This document shows positions 45,846 to 55,034 of a stretch of 64,000 nucleotides of DNA, one piece after another. This DNA is from Bremerella sp. P1 (GTDB lineage Bacteria > Planctomycetota > Planctomycetia > Pirellulales > Pirellulaceae). Below the pieces are notes generated by a model, which saw only the letters and a program-made list of their open reading frames with translations, ran no database searches and was not told the origin of the DNA. Location of the stretch: the NCBI RefSeq assembly GCF_028748185.1, contig NZ_CP118164.1, positions 1,798,001 through 1,862,000 of the forward strand. Direction: 5' to 3'. Each line of letters begins with the position of its first letter. Positions within the stretch are counted from its first letter, which is position 1. A program made the position numbers and the translations under genes.

Positions 45846-47019
45846 ACTAGCTCTGATCACACCATGGCCAAGTGAACGAACGGGGATCGCTGACTACGCT
45901 TTCGATCTCGCACACGGCTTGGCCGAGAAGAAAATCGAAGTTGACGTTTACACCACGTGCACAGAGCCTGTCCCGGGTGAAAGCGGTATCCGGATATTCC
46001 GCCTGAATGAGTTCACGGGACGCAAGGGATACGACCAGGTCGTCTATCAGATGGGCAATTGCGTCGCCTTCCATGCGGAGCAGCTCCCTGTGCTGTTCAA
46101 ACACCCAGGCATCGTGCATCTCCATGACCCTTCGCTGCACCACCTGATTGCTTATTTCGTCTTTCGAGATGACACCAACGACTACTACCGATTGATTCGC
46201 AAGTGGTACGGTTCGTCCGTTTCCGACTGGGTTCACCAGTACAATGAGACCCACGAAAACAAATTTTGGGAAAGCCCTCACGTAGTCGACGTGCCGTTTG
46301 TCGATCCTGTTTTGGAATGTGCTACCGGGTGTATTGTTCACTCCGAATTTGCACGTCGATTGGTTCAGAAGCGACTTCCTAATCTGAACGTTGTAAAACA
46401 CATGCAGGCCTATCGTCATATGGACTGGCAAGACTCTTGCAGCGATCAAGAGATCCTTCAGATTGGGGCATTCGGCGTTGTTACTCCGCATAAGAAGATC
46501 GACGCGATCCTGGAAGCCGTACGTCGTTGCAATGCTGCCGGGAAGAAAGTGCATTTCCATGTCGGTGGCGGGATGGATGAAGCCAGCCAAGGGTTACCTG
46601 ACCGTGCTCGCTCGCTGGGCATCGAAAGCGACGTGACGTTCTACGGTCGAATGGCTGAAGATGAGTTTCTGTCATGTATGAAACGCATGGATGTGTGCAT
46701 CTCGCTCCGCTATCCCACGATGGGAGAAACAAGTGCGATTGTCTCTCGTACCATGCAGCTCGGTTTGCCGACGATCGTGAACGATGTCGGCTGGTACTCC
46801 GAACTTCCTGAGTGTGTTTTCAAACTGCCGGTTGAGCCTGACGCGATGGTGGAAGAGCTGGCCAATCAGCTTTGTCTTATCAGCAATGATCGCCGTCAAC
46901 TCGAGAAGTGGAAATCAACTTGCCTGCAACAAGCACGAAGCACATGCTCTTTCGATCAAGTCATCGGTGACTATGTCGAATCGCTTACTTGCTTGGGAAG
47001 CCATCTTAAGATCGCGTGA
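45835..47019 (+). CDS. GT4 family glycosyltransferase
   Basis: 394 aa. GTG at 45835, with AGGAG upstream, inside the end of the previous gene. N-terminal GT-B motif RLALITPWPSERTGIADYAFDLAHGL. Donor-binding half with QIGAFGVVTPHKKIDAILEA and RYPTMGETSAIVSRTMQLGLPTIV, where E of MGET corresponds to the nucleotide-sugar Glu. It is the last gene of the second glycan cluster. Confidence 0.88.
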   Translation: MLRRLALITPWPSERTGIADYAFDLAHGLAEKKIEVDVYTTCTEPVPGESGIRIFRLNEFTGRKGYDQVVYQMGNCVAFHAEQLPVLFKHPGIVHLHDPSLHHLIAYFVFRDDTNDYYRLIRKWYGSSVSDWVHQYNETHENKFWESPHVVDVPFVDPVLECATGCIVHSEFARRLVQKRLPNLNVVKHMQAYRHMDWQDSCSDQEILQIGAFGVVTPHKKIDAILEAVRRCNAAGKKVHFHVGGGMDEASQGLPDRARSLGIESDVTFYGRMAEDEFLSCMKRMDVCISLRYPTMGETSAIVSRTMQLGLPTIVNDVGWYSELPECVFKLPVEPDAMVEELANQLCLISNDRRQLEKWKSTCLQQARSTCSFDQVIGDYVESLTCLGSHLKIA

Positions 47020-47213
47020 TTTGATGCAGACTTTGCTTTCGCGCGACCACCGGTCAGTCGTTGGCCAACCTCGTGATCATCGAGGGGGTTAAAGTTCTTT
47101 GTTCTCCCTCGACGGGGCGGTTGCGTACACTCCAAGACGGATTGCTACATGTTGATTGGATCTAGGTTAGAATAGTCCTGGAAATCAACCACAAAACCAG
47201 GTAGACCCTCCCG

Positions 47214-48797
47214 ATGACTCGAATCCACCTTCCGGTATTTTTTCTTTTCCTGCTTTTTAATTCTGCCATCGCCGTCGCTGACGAATCGACAACCAGGCCC
47301 AACATCCTGTTTATCTTTTCGGACGATCACGCGATCAAAGCGATCTCGGCCTATGGTGGGGACCTGGCCAAGGTTGCTCCGACTCCGAACATTGATCGGA
47401 TCGCCCAGGAAGGCATGTTATTTCGCAACTCTTTCTGTGCAAACTCGATTTGCGGACCATCCCGCGCTACGATCCTGACAGGCAAGCACAGCCACAAAAA
47501 CGGGTTCATGCGAAACACCGGCCAGGGCATGGATCAGTCACAGTGGACGCTCTCGAAGGCGCTCCAGGCTTCGGGATACAACACGGCCGTTATCGGCAAG
47601 TGGCATCTTAAAACGCAGCCTCTTGGATTTGACCACTGGGAAATCTTGCCTGGGCAAGGGAACTATTACAATCCGGCTTTCATTCAGCAGGATGGTTCCA
47701 CGAAACGTTTCGAGGGTTACGTCACTGATCTCACTACCGATAAATCGATTGCATGGCTGGAGCAACGTGACCAGTCGAAACCATTCTTTCTGATGTGCCA
47801 ACACAAAGCACCCCATCGCACCTTTTCCCCGCCACTTCGGTACTTGGACGCATTCGAAGAGATTGAGATCCCCGAACCGGAGACTCTGTTTGACGACTAT
47901 GCCAACCGAAGCCTGACCTTGGCCAACAACGAAATGGAGATCGATCGGCATATGGACTGGGCTTATGACCTGAAGGTCCGTAAGGATGAACGGGGAGACG
48001 TCGTGCTTCCCAAGCCTGATCGCTACGGCACGCCGGAATACAGCCGGATGACCGATGCCCAAAAGTCGGTATGGGACGCGCATTTCGGTCCGCGCAACAA
48101 GGCGTTTTTGAAAGATTTCCAGGACGGCAAACTTTCAGAACAGGACATCGTTCGCTGGAAGTATCGCCGCTACATGCGAAACTACCTCGGCACAGTTAAG
48201 GCCGTGGACGATAACGTTGGGCGATTACTGAAGCATCTCGACGACAACGGGTTGTCCGAAAACACCATCGTGGTTTACTCCTCCGACCAGGGCTTCTACC
48301 TGGGAGAACATGGATGGTATGACAAGCGTTGGATGTTTGAAGAATCGCTGCGGATGCCGCTCATCATTCGCTGGCCTGGTGTGACCCAACCAAACTCGGC
48401 TACGGATCAATTGGTTCAAAACATCGACTACGCCCCCACGTTTTTGGAAATGGCTGGCCAGTCAATTCCAGAAGAGATTCAGGGACGCTCTCTGGTTCAA
48501 CTCTTGAAAGGGGAGCCAGCTCCATGGCGCGAGTCACTTTACTATGCGTACTATGAACTGGGCGAGCATGCGGTGCCACAGCATTTTGGGGTGCGTACTG
48601 AAACGCACAAACTCATTCATTTCCCGGTCACCGATGAATGGAATCTGTTTGATCTCCAGGCCGACCCCAATGAAATGGCCAGCATTTACGATGCCCCATC
48701 GGCCCAGTCGGTTCGTGATTCGCTGACGAAAGAATACTACCGCCTTCGTGAACTCTATGAAGCTCCACCGCTGCCGAAAGCGTCGAGAGGTAAGTAG
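47214..48797 (+). CDS. Secreted formylglycine-dependent sulfatase
   Basis: 527 aa. Signal peptide about 1-22. The metal site begins with FSDDH (D37, D38). The active-site signature C80-G-P-S-R84-A-T-I-L-T-G is intact; C80 should be oxidised to formylglycine by a maturase not seen here. It continues with GKWHL, HKAPHR and SSDQGFYLGEHGWYDKRW. A C-terminal DUF4976-type subdomain is present. Length and motifs fit S1-family polysaccharide or glycosaminoglycan sulfatases. It lies just upstream, and convergent, to a CxxCH protein with terpenoid-cyclase-like repeats. Confidence 0.94.
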   Translation: MTRIHLPVFFLFLLFNSAIAVADESTTRPNILFIFSDDHAIKAISAYGGDLAKVAPTPNIDRIAQEGMLFRNSFCANSICGPSRATILTGKHSHKNGFMRNTGQGMDQSQWTLSKALQASGYNTAVIGKWHLKTQPLGFDHWEILPGQGNYYNPAFIQQDGSTKRFEGYVTDLTTDKSIAWLEQRDQSKPFFLMCQHKAPHRTFSPPLRYLDAFEEIEIPEPETLFDDYANRSLTLANNEMEIDRHMDWAYDLKVRKDERGDVVLPKPDRYGTPEYSRMTDAQKSVWDAHFGPRNKAFLKDFQDGKLSEQDIVRWKYRRYMRNYLGTVKAVDDNVGRLLKHLDDNGLSENTIVVYSSDQGFYLGEHGWYDKRWMFEESLRMPLIIRWPGVTQPNSATDQLVQNIDYAPTFLEMAGQSIPEEIQGRSLVQLLKGEPAPWRESLYYAYYELGEHAVPQHFGVRTETHKLIHFPVTDEWNLFDLQADPNEMASIYDAPSAQSVRDSLTKEYYRLRELYEAPPLPKASRGK

Positions 48798-48807
48798 AAA
48801 GTGAAGA

Positions 48808-49797
48808 TCACGGCGCTGGTTGCGTTCGGACCAACGCGATGATAGCCCAGGCCGTGCCCCAATACGTCGAGGTTTCCTTGACCTTCCCTTTGGCTCGCTT
48901 CAGCGTACTGGGAACGGTCCAGGAACCATCCTCTTCCTGGTTATCAATGAGAAATCGCCGAGCCTTTCCGATTGCCGCAGCATCCCCTTCCTGTGGCTGG
49001 TGACTTAAGGCGAACAAGACGATTCCGGTACCAAGGGCATCGCTAGGCCGATCCACTAACCACCCCCATCCACCGTCTTCCTGCTGTCTCGATAGCAACT
49101 GCTGTTTGAATTCCTGCTGCTTTTCAGGTGATCCAAAACGCTGTTCAAACAACATGCGTACAGCCCACCATTCGCTGCTTTGGCCGGGCTCGGCTTCCGT
49201 TAAAAACTGTTTAGCGGAAGTGAGTTTGTCGTCCCAACTGGGAAGTTCTTTCGCTCGAGGCTGCAGGGCCAGCAAAGTCCACATCGTCGTGACTTCCGTC
49301 GTTTCGCGCTGCGGACGATCTTGCAGTGGAAGCTGCCCGCAGGCCTTCCAGGAACCATCGTCCTCCTGACGCGTGACCAGTGCCGTTTCAAACGCCCCCT
49401 CCCATTCGCCTGCGGCTTTGTCATCGGAATAATTGCTGCTAAGCAACAGTTGATACATCGTGTCGATGTTGCCTGTCTCGGCTTCTGCCTGGTCGGTCTT
49501 CTCACGGTTCTTGGGCGCAGTCCAGTTCTGCCAATCAACAGACCAAGCGGATGCTTCGCCTAGTTTCGCTTGGTCGACGGTTGCGCCGGCGCTGTGGGCT
49601 TCCTTTAAGCTCCACACCATGAAAGGGACCTGGTGGCAGGAGACACACTTCCGGTTGTCGATCCATGCCTGACCCTCACGCTGCAGAAATGGCACGCTCC
49701 GGCCAATGGCGCTGTGAACCGATTCCGTAGAAGCATCCATTGGCGAGTCGGCGGGTGGCGCAGCAACAAGTAACCAGACAACGAGCAACACGTTCAC
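48808..49797 (-). CDS. Secreted CxxCH protein with terpenoid-cyclase/prenyltransferase-like repeats
   Basis: 329 aa. Short signal peptide (about 1-15), then a single haem-type motif C51-V-S-C54-H55, followed by alpha/alpha-toroid repeats marked by RQEDDGSWKACG, QQEDGGWGW and NQEEDGSWTV, as in squalene-hopene cyclases. The Asp-rich catalytic motif of cyclases is not visible, so enzymatic cyclisation is doubtful. Similar proteins with one CxxCH occur widely in planctomycetes and may carry electrons or bind sugars. GTG at 49797 has GGAG upstream. Its end is 10 nt from the convergent sulfatase stop. Confidence 0.75.
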   Translation of the reverse strand: MNVLLVVWLLVAAPPADSPMDASTESVHSAIGRSVPFLQREGQAWIDNRKCVSCHQVPFMVWSLKEAHSAGATVDQAKLGEASAWSVDWQNWTAPKNREKTDQAEAETGNIDTMYQLLLSSNYSDDKAAGEWEGAFETALVTRQEDDGSWKACGQLPLQDRPQRETTEVTTMWTLLALQPRAKELPSWDDKLTSAKQFLTEAEPGQSSEWWAVRMLFEQRFGSPEKQQEFKQQLLSRQQEDGGWGWLVDRPSDALGTGIVLFALSHQPQEGDAAAIGKARRFLIDNQEEDGSWTVPSTLKRAKGKVKETSTYWGTAWAIIALVRTQPAP

Positions 49798-49909
49798 AGG
49801 TCGACTCCAAAGGAGGGGAAAGCCTGAGGGGGGAGAGTTAAGCGAGCGATCATGCTCAACTCTATTCTAATGCAATAAGCCCTCAAAGAATCAATCTTTT
49901 CATCCGTAT

Positions 49910-51058
49910 TCAGGCGTTTCGATAATCCGCAGGCGTTGTGCCGGTGTATTCCCGAAACGCACGAATGAATCCACTGGTGCTGTCGAAACCGCTACGGATT
50001 GCTACATCGATGACGCTTAACGAAGTCGAAGAAAGTAGATGTTGCGCATGCCGCATACGCGATAGCCGAATTTCGTGGGCGATCGAATGGCCCACGACCG
50101 ATTTGAAGCGATTTTCGAGCGTTTTACGGCTGACCTCGGAGTTCTCGACAATGTCAGCCACGGTGATTGGTTGCCCGTATCGGGCTCGAATAAACTCGAT
50201 CGCAGAAGCGACCTCCTTGTCATCCAGGGCCAGAAACTCTGAGGAACGCCGTGCGATGAGCGGGCCTGGCGCTACCAAGATCGGCTCTGACGGGGTAGGC
50301 TCGCCTTGGATCAACTGATCCAACAATTGAGCCGCCAAATATCCGATTCGTTCTGAGTTCTGAGCGATGCTGGATAAGGGAGGCGATGTCGTATCGCAAA
50401 TCAAACCGTAGTTGTTCACCCCGACGACCGAGATTCCAAAGGGAATGCTAATACCCAGCTGTTTGGTACATTCGACTACCTCGTACGCGAATTCATCATG
50501 ACATGTCGCAACACCGCAAGGCTGAGGCAGTTCGGCAAGTTGACTACGCAATTGTTCCTGATCGATTCGACGAAAAACGACATCGCCTTGCGTATCTGAT
50601 TCAAAGGCCACTTCGATTGAGGTGGCGTCAAAACCCGACTCGCGCAGCCGCGCGAGGAAGCCTTCCCGACGAAGTTGATTGTGATACCAGTCAAAATGCC
50701 CTACGAAAGCGAAATTGCGTAAGCCCAAGCTGATCAGATGATCCGCCAGACGTCGGCCAATCTCGACGTTGTCGGAGTGGACGATTGCCAGATCTTCCGC
50801 AGGTGGCTCGTGGAGTGTCAAATTTACGAAGGGAATCTTGAGCGACTTCAGAAAGTCGATCTGCTCGCTGGTCTCGGCGTAGGCAATCACCCCATCGGCC
50901 TTGGCCTCTTTCAAGTGTTTCCAGGGGATGTAAGGGATTGCGGCATTCTTGATGATTCGAATTCGCGACGTTTCCGCGGCATATTGCAAGATACCACGGA
51001 GCATTCGGATCTGGTTATCCGAACTGGGAACCACCACAAGTGCGATCTGGTGTGGCAT
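49910..51058 (-). CDS. XylR-type transcriptional regulator (LacI-like sensor plus AraC HTH)
   Basis: 382 aa. Residues about 1-270 form a periplasmic-binding-protein-like sugar sensor (GILQYAAET, DGVIAYAE, GLRNFAFVGHFDWYHNQLRREGF, SVVGVNNYGLICDTTSPPLSSI). About 280-380 form a double AraC helix-turn-helix (ITVADIVENSEVSRKTLENRFKSV, then LSVIDVAIRSGFDSTSGFIRAFREYTGTTP). The architecture is that of E. coli XylR. The ATG at 51058 was chosen because the family N-terminus starts there. It lies 169 nt after the 2-epimerase gene, on the same strand, and is the best candidate for controlling the sialic-acid operon; its ligand could be sialic acid, ManNAc or another sugar. Confidence 0.9.
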   Translation of the reverse strand: MPHQIALVVVPSSDNQIRMLRGILQYAAETSRIRIIKNAAIPYIPWKHLKEAKADGVIAYAETSEQIDFLKSLKIPFVNLTLHEPPAEDLAIVHSDNVEIGRRLADHLISLGLRNFAFVGHFDWYHNQLRREGFLARLRESGFDATSIEVAFESDTQGDVVFRRIDQEQLRSQLAELPQPCGVATCHDEFAYEVVECTKQLGISIPFGISVVGVNNYGLICDTTSPPLSSIAQNSERIGYLAAQLLDQLIQGEPTPSEPILVAPGPLIARRSSEFLALDDKEVASAIEFIRARYGQPITVADIVENSEVSRKTLENRFKSVVGHSIAHEIRLSRMRHAQHLLSSTSLSVIDVAIRSGFDSTSGFIRAFREYTGTTPADYRNA

Positions 51059-51227
51059 GCCGTTTAAATGAGGAAAGTGTCGTATGAGCCGAAGAAATTG
51101 CCGTCGTTTGGATCCTCGAGCCGACAGATTCGCCGCTCGTCGCTTGATGTTAGGAGAGTACAAGAAGATCTCAATTTCTACAGCTTAGACTATACCGAAT
51201 CCCAACGGAAAGAGCGTATTCCCACTG

Positions 51228-52406
51228 CTATGGAGAAAGCGTAGTTGGGCTCGTCATTTCCTGGAGCAGCTGAGAGCAGACCAATTGCATCCGGGGAAAG
51301 TGAAACGGGCCCTTCCACAGGTTGCCCTTCAAGGTTGAACTGAGCCGGCCATCGCGATGGAGATAGCCAAACCACTCGCCATGCTGTGGGTCTGCAAAAT
51401 GAGAGTAGGCCCAGTCATGGATCTGCTGATGCCACTGAGCATAGCGATCTTCGCCGGTAAGATAGTAAGCCAGTAGCGTTGCGATGATCGTTTCATTCTG
51501 CGGCCACCAGAACTTCATGTCGTGCCAGTACTCTTGTACAGGCCGATCATCGACACCGGTAAAGTAAAGGATACCACCATATTCTTCATCCCATCCGCGG
51601 TGCCACATCCAGTCGAGCATCTGGCAGCCAAGTTGGATCAGGTCTTGATCCTCTCGGTACTTTCCTTCCCAAAGAATGAACCAGGCACCTTCAATAGCGT
51701 GTCCCGGGTTGAGGGTGCGACCGTCAAAGTGATCCAGCACTTCACCGTCACTGCCAACCGTTTCCATCACGCAAGCGATTTCTGACTTCACATGGAACGT
51801 ACGTATCGCATCGATACTTTGGTCGATGTAAAGGTCCGCGTCCTCGAGTCCAATGGAACCGCGGAGTTGTTGGGCCGTATTGATCGTGATCATGGGGACG
51901 CCGATTCCCCTCGTGGGACGCACGCTGGTAAACTTGGGCTCCGGATGGTGATTCACAAATCGCAGGAATAGCTCGTGTGCTTTCTCGGCATACTCTGCCT
52001 TGCCGGTAGCCTTCGCTAATTCCCCAAAAGCAATCGCGGCGAACGATTCGGAAAACGCGTAGCGACGCTTGCGAATAGGCTCCCCTTCCCTGGTGAGATG
52101 AAACCACATCCGGCCGTCGACCGGGTCAAACGCATGCTCAGAGATAAACTGAAGGCCCGTTTCCGCCAGACGCAACCACTCTTCACGGGGTTCGACTTCG
52201 TTGTACAACTCTCCCAACAGCCAAGTAAAACGAGCCTGTTGCCATACCCCTTTGTCGGTATCGACAATCGTCCCGTCGCGATCAAGCGAGGTGATGAAAC
52301 CGCCGTACTGCTGATCAACACTATGTTTCAACCAGAATGGCAAAGTATCGTCCAAGAGACCGTTGCGGTACTGATCCAACAGAGCTGCTTTTCGGTCGCT
52401 ATTCAT
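51228..52406 (-). CDS. N-acylglucosamine 2-epimerase (AGE) family protein
   Basis: 392 aa, the usual length. The alpha6/alpha6 barrel signatures are present: GGFITSLDRDG, KGVWQQARFTWLLGELYN, FSESFAAIAFGEL, NPGHAIEGAWFILWEG and the late WPQNETIIATLLAYY. These enzymes interconvert N-acetylmannosamine and N-acetylglucosamine. The start overlaps the transporter stop by 4 nt (ATGA). Next to sialate lyase this step turns ManNAc into GlcNAc for central metabolism; no NanE-type or kinase gene is needed at this point. Confidence 0.9.
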   Translation of the reverse strand: MNSDRKAALLDQYRNGLLDDTLPFWLKHSVDQQYGGFITSLDRDGTIVDTDKGVWQQARFTWLLGELYNEVEPREEWLRLAETGLQFISEHAFDPVDGRMWFHLTREGEPIRKRRYAFSESFAAIAFGELAKATGKAEYAEKAHELFLRFVNHHPEPKFTSVRPTRGIGVPMITINTAQQLRGSIGLEDADLYIDQSIDAIRTFHVKSEIACVMETVGSDGEVLDHFDGRTLNPGHAIEGAWFILWEGKYREDQDLIQLGCQMLDWMWHRGWDEEYGGILYFTGVDDRPVQEYWHDMKFWWPQNETIIATLLAYYLTGEDRYAQWHQQIHDWAYSHFADPQHGEWFGYLHRDGRLSSTLKGNLWKGPFHFPRMQLVCSQLLQEMTSPTTLSP

Positions 52407-55009
52407 GATTCGGCCTCTCCCTCCTCTGCCGATGCCAATGGCACATCATAGATCGTCAGTCCGGCGAGGTTTTGGACAGGACGCCCAGTCATCCAACTGG
52501 CCGCGTAACCCGTGAGGAAACAAACCCCGAGTCCGGCAGCAGGGAAGAAGTAGCCATGCATGCGTGAATACTTCCAGAGGCAGAACATCACGACGGCACC
52601 AACACACGCTCCACACATGGCACCAAACTGATTTGATCTTCTTGTGAAGGCCCCCAACAGAAAGAGGCCTCCCAGGATGCCCATGAAGATCCCCAGCACA
52701 ACCACAAACGCATCAAACAGGGACCGAATCTCCGGATCGACAAACAATAGCCCGAGAAGTGTTCCAGCCAAACCAACCAGAAGCGTACAGGCTCTGGCCG
52801 CGATCAAATAACCTCGTTCCGAGGAACAGAACGCCATGGGTCGCAGGAAGTCGACCACGATCGTCGTGGCAGATGAGTTCATACTCGTCGAAACCGTCGA
52901 TTGAGCCGCAGCGAAGACACCAGCCACAATCAGGCCTGCGAGGCCGGCGGGAATCTCCCGTGCGATGAACAACGGGAAAATCTGGTCGGTCGTGATATGT
53001 GGATCAAGTTTGCCAGGGTTGCTGTGGTAGAACGCGAACAATGCCGTGCCCAGACCGAAGAAGAGCAGCGTGGCTGGGATCGTTAGAATAGCACTCATCC
53101 AGATCGATCGCGCTGCAAGCTGCTGTGTCTCCGTCGTGACATATCGCTGTACAACGGCTTGATCCGCTGTGTATGAAGAAATGTTCTGGGCAATCGCCCC
53201 GATGACAATGACCCAGAATGCTGCCTGAGCATTGGTCACATCCCAGTGGGCGTTGACGATATTCAACTTTTCGGCAGAACTAGCAATGTCCCAGAATCCA
53301 GCCATTCCTCCATCAACACCTTGTATCAGCAGAAAGAGCGCCAACAAGGCGCCTCCTAACAAGACGAACGTTTGGATCGTATCGGTCCAGATGACTGCCT
53401 CAATGCCGCCGAGAGTGCAATAAGCAATACTCAAGAGCCCCATTAGTAGCACCGATTGAGCCGGGGTAAGCGGAGTGGCAACGGCCAGGGCCAAGGCCGT
53501 TAGCGACATGACGATGGCCATTCGAAACAGGTGGAACAAGACAAAGCTGGTGCTGGCAAACCGACGCGTCACGGAACCGAATCTTCGTTCCAAGTACTCA
53601 TAGGCACTAGTCGCATCAATACGACGATAAAACGGTAGTGCAACGTAAACAGCCAAGATGGCGACCAATGGAATCGTGAAATTCCCTACTGCATAGACCC
53701 AGTCTTGGGCAAAGGCTTTACTCGGCAAGCCAGTGAACGTCAAGGAACTCAGCATCGTAGCGAAAATACTGCAACCGGCCGCCCACCATGGAATATGCTT
53801 TCCACCTCGAAAGTAGTCGTCAGTGTTCTTGTTCTTCTGCGTGAAGTAGACGCCAACCCCCACCATCGCCAGGAGGTATCCGAACAAGACAACATAATTC
53901 ATGATGCCAAAGCTCTTCTCGGCCTCATGAACGTCCACTTTCCAGATATGCGGCGAGCGGACTCTCGGGCGTATCTCTCCGCTGGGGACAACCACCGAAT
54001 CCCCCCAACGAACCGCTGTTGTCGTGACCAGGTTCTCAGGCATCTCTCCAGCTTGCGTCCAAGTATCGGTGATGGTGTGATAGGCGAAGATCTCCCGGGG
54101 AAATCCAGGATGGTCATCCTTCAACAGGTCCGCCTTTCCCCAGTTGCTTTCATCGGCTCCGCCAAGAACGAAGATGTGACTTTGCCCGATACCGATCGCC
54201 TCGCCTGCCATGATGACTCGCGGAGCATCACCACGCCTTCGCCAGGAGTTCGTCTCGGGAACCAATTGCCAGACGTCCTTTAGGAACTGGGTCTCCCCGG
54301 CCTCTTCTCTTCGGCCACCAATGACGTAGATAGCGTCGCGAAAGCCATCGTGTTGTACAGCGACTTGATGGAAAGCTCGCGTAGGCCCAGGCAGGCTGGC
54401 CAATTCCTTCCACTGAAAGTCGCGAGGCTCTCCCGGCTGAGACAGATCCAGCGTCCAGACTTTATTACCGGCCGAAGATAGTTCTGGAGCTGACTGTCCC
54501 CCAACCAAATAAACCGTGTTACCAAGCAAAACAGCCTGCGCATAAGCGATCGGCTCCGGCAAAGAAGCACATGGAGTCGTCTTTAAAAACTCGCCGTCCC
54601 AGCTCAAAAAGTAGGCATCGGAGAAAACTTTCTCAGCATCGCATCCGCCCAGGCAAAGCAATCCTTTGGGAGTCGAAACGCTGGCTCCATAGGCAACCGA
54701 TCTCGGCAACTTGCCCACGGCTTGCCACTGATAGCCCTCGGTCTTTCTCTCCAGAAGATAGATCGTATCGACCCACTGTTTCTCTGACTCCCAAACGGGG
54801 AGCGGAAAGTTGGCCCCGCCAGCGACAATCAATGCTTCGTTGTCAACACCCGCAAAAGGCCCAGCGACACCCAACGAATTAGGAAGGTCTGGCAACTCGT
54901 GCCAATCCAACACTGTATCGGCCTGACAAGGGACAGCACCCAGGCAGGCCCAGCAAGGCACGATCAGCAGCAGACTAAGGTGAAGCAATCGAAAAAACAT
55001 GAATAGCAT
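52403..55009 (-). CDS. Cyclically permuted NanM-type mutarotase fused to sodium:sialic acid symporter
   Basis: 868 aa. An N-terminal signal (about 1-30) leads a Kelch beta-propeller (about 32-365) and then an SSS transporter from about residue 369 (NYVVLFGYLLAMVGVGVYF, later YCTLGGIEAVIWTDTIQ and AAAQSTVSTSMNS). The propeller is about the size of E. coli NanM. Its first blades (GVAGPFAGVDNEALIVAGGANF, RSVAYGASVS) resemble the last blades of NanM as I remember it, so the domain is permuted. It should speed anomer exchange of sialic acid released outside and hand the right anomer to the attached symporter. A propeller-SSS fusion of this type is known from sialic-acid loci. The gene lies between the lyase and 2-epimerase genes. 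Confidence 0.87.
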   Translation of the reverse strand: MLFMFFRLLHLSLLLIVPCWACLGAVPCQADTVLDWHELPDLPNSLGVAGPFAGVDNEALIVAGGANFPLPVWESEKQWVDTIYLLERKTEGYQWQAVGKLPRSVAYGASVSTPKGLLCLGGCDAEKVFSDAYFLSWDGEFLKTTPCASLPEPIAYAQAVLLGNTVYLVGGQSAPELSSAGNKVWTLDLSQPGEPRDFQWKELASLPGPTRAFHQVAVQHDGFRDAIYVIGGRREEAGETQFLKDVWQLVPETNSWRRRGDAPRVIMAGEAIGIGQSHIFVLGGADESNWGKADLLKDDHPGFPREIFAYHTITDTWTQAGEMPENLVTTTAVRWGDSVVVPSGEIRPRVRSPHIWKVDVHEAEKSFGIMNYVVLFGYLLAMVGVGVYFTQKNKNTDDYFRGGKHIPWWAAGCSIFATMLSSLTFTGLPSKAFAQDWVYAVGNFTIPLVAILAVYVALPFYRRIDATSAYEYLERRFGSVTRRFASTSFVLFHLFRMAIVMSLTALALAVATPLTPAQSVLLMGLLSIAYCTLGGIEAVIWTDTIQTFVLLGGALLALFLLIQGVDGGMAGFWDIASSAEKLNIVNAHWDVTNAQAAFWVIVIGAIAQNISSYTADQAVVQRYVTTETQQLAARSIWMSAILTIPATLLFFGLGTALFAFYHSNPGKLDPHITTDQIFPLFIAREIPAGLAGLIVAGVFAAAQSTVSTSMNSSATTIVVDFLRPMAFCSSERGYLIAARACTLLVGLAGTLLGLLFVDPEIRSLFDAFVVVLGIFMGILGGLFLLGAFTRRSNQFGAMCGACVGAVVMFCLWKYSRMHGYFFPAAGLGVCFLTGYAASWMTGRPVQNLAGLTIYDVPLASAEEGEAES

Positions 55010-55034
55010 TTCCGGGTGACGCGATGTCGAACGA

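Noticed and set aside
45847-46590. Open frame of 247 codons on the - strand
   Set aside because: It is antisense to the GT4 gene at 45835 and shows no family features.
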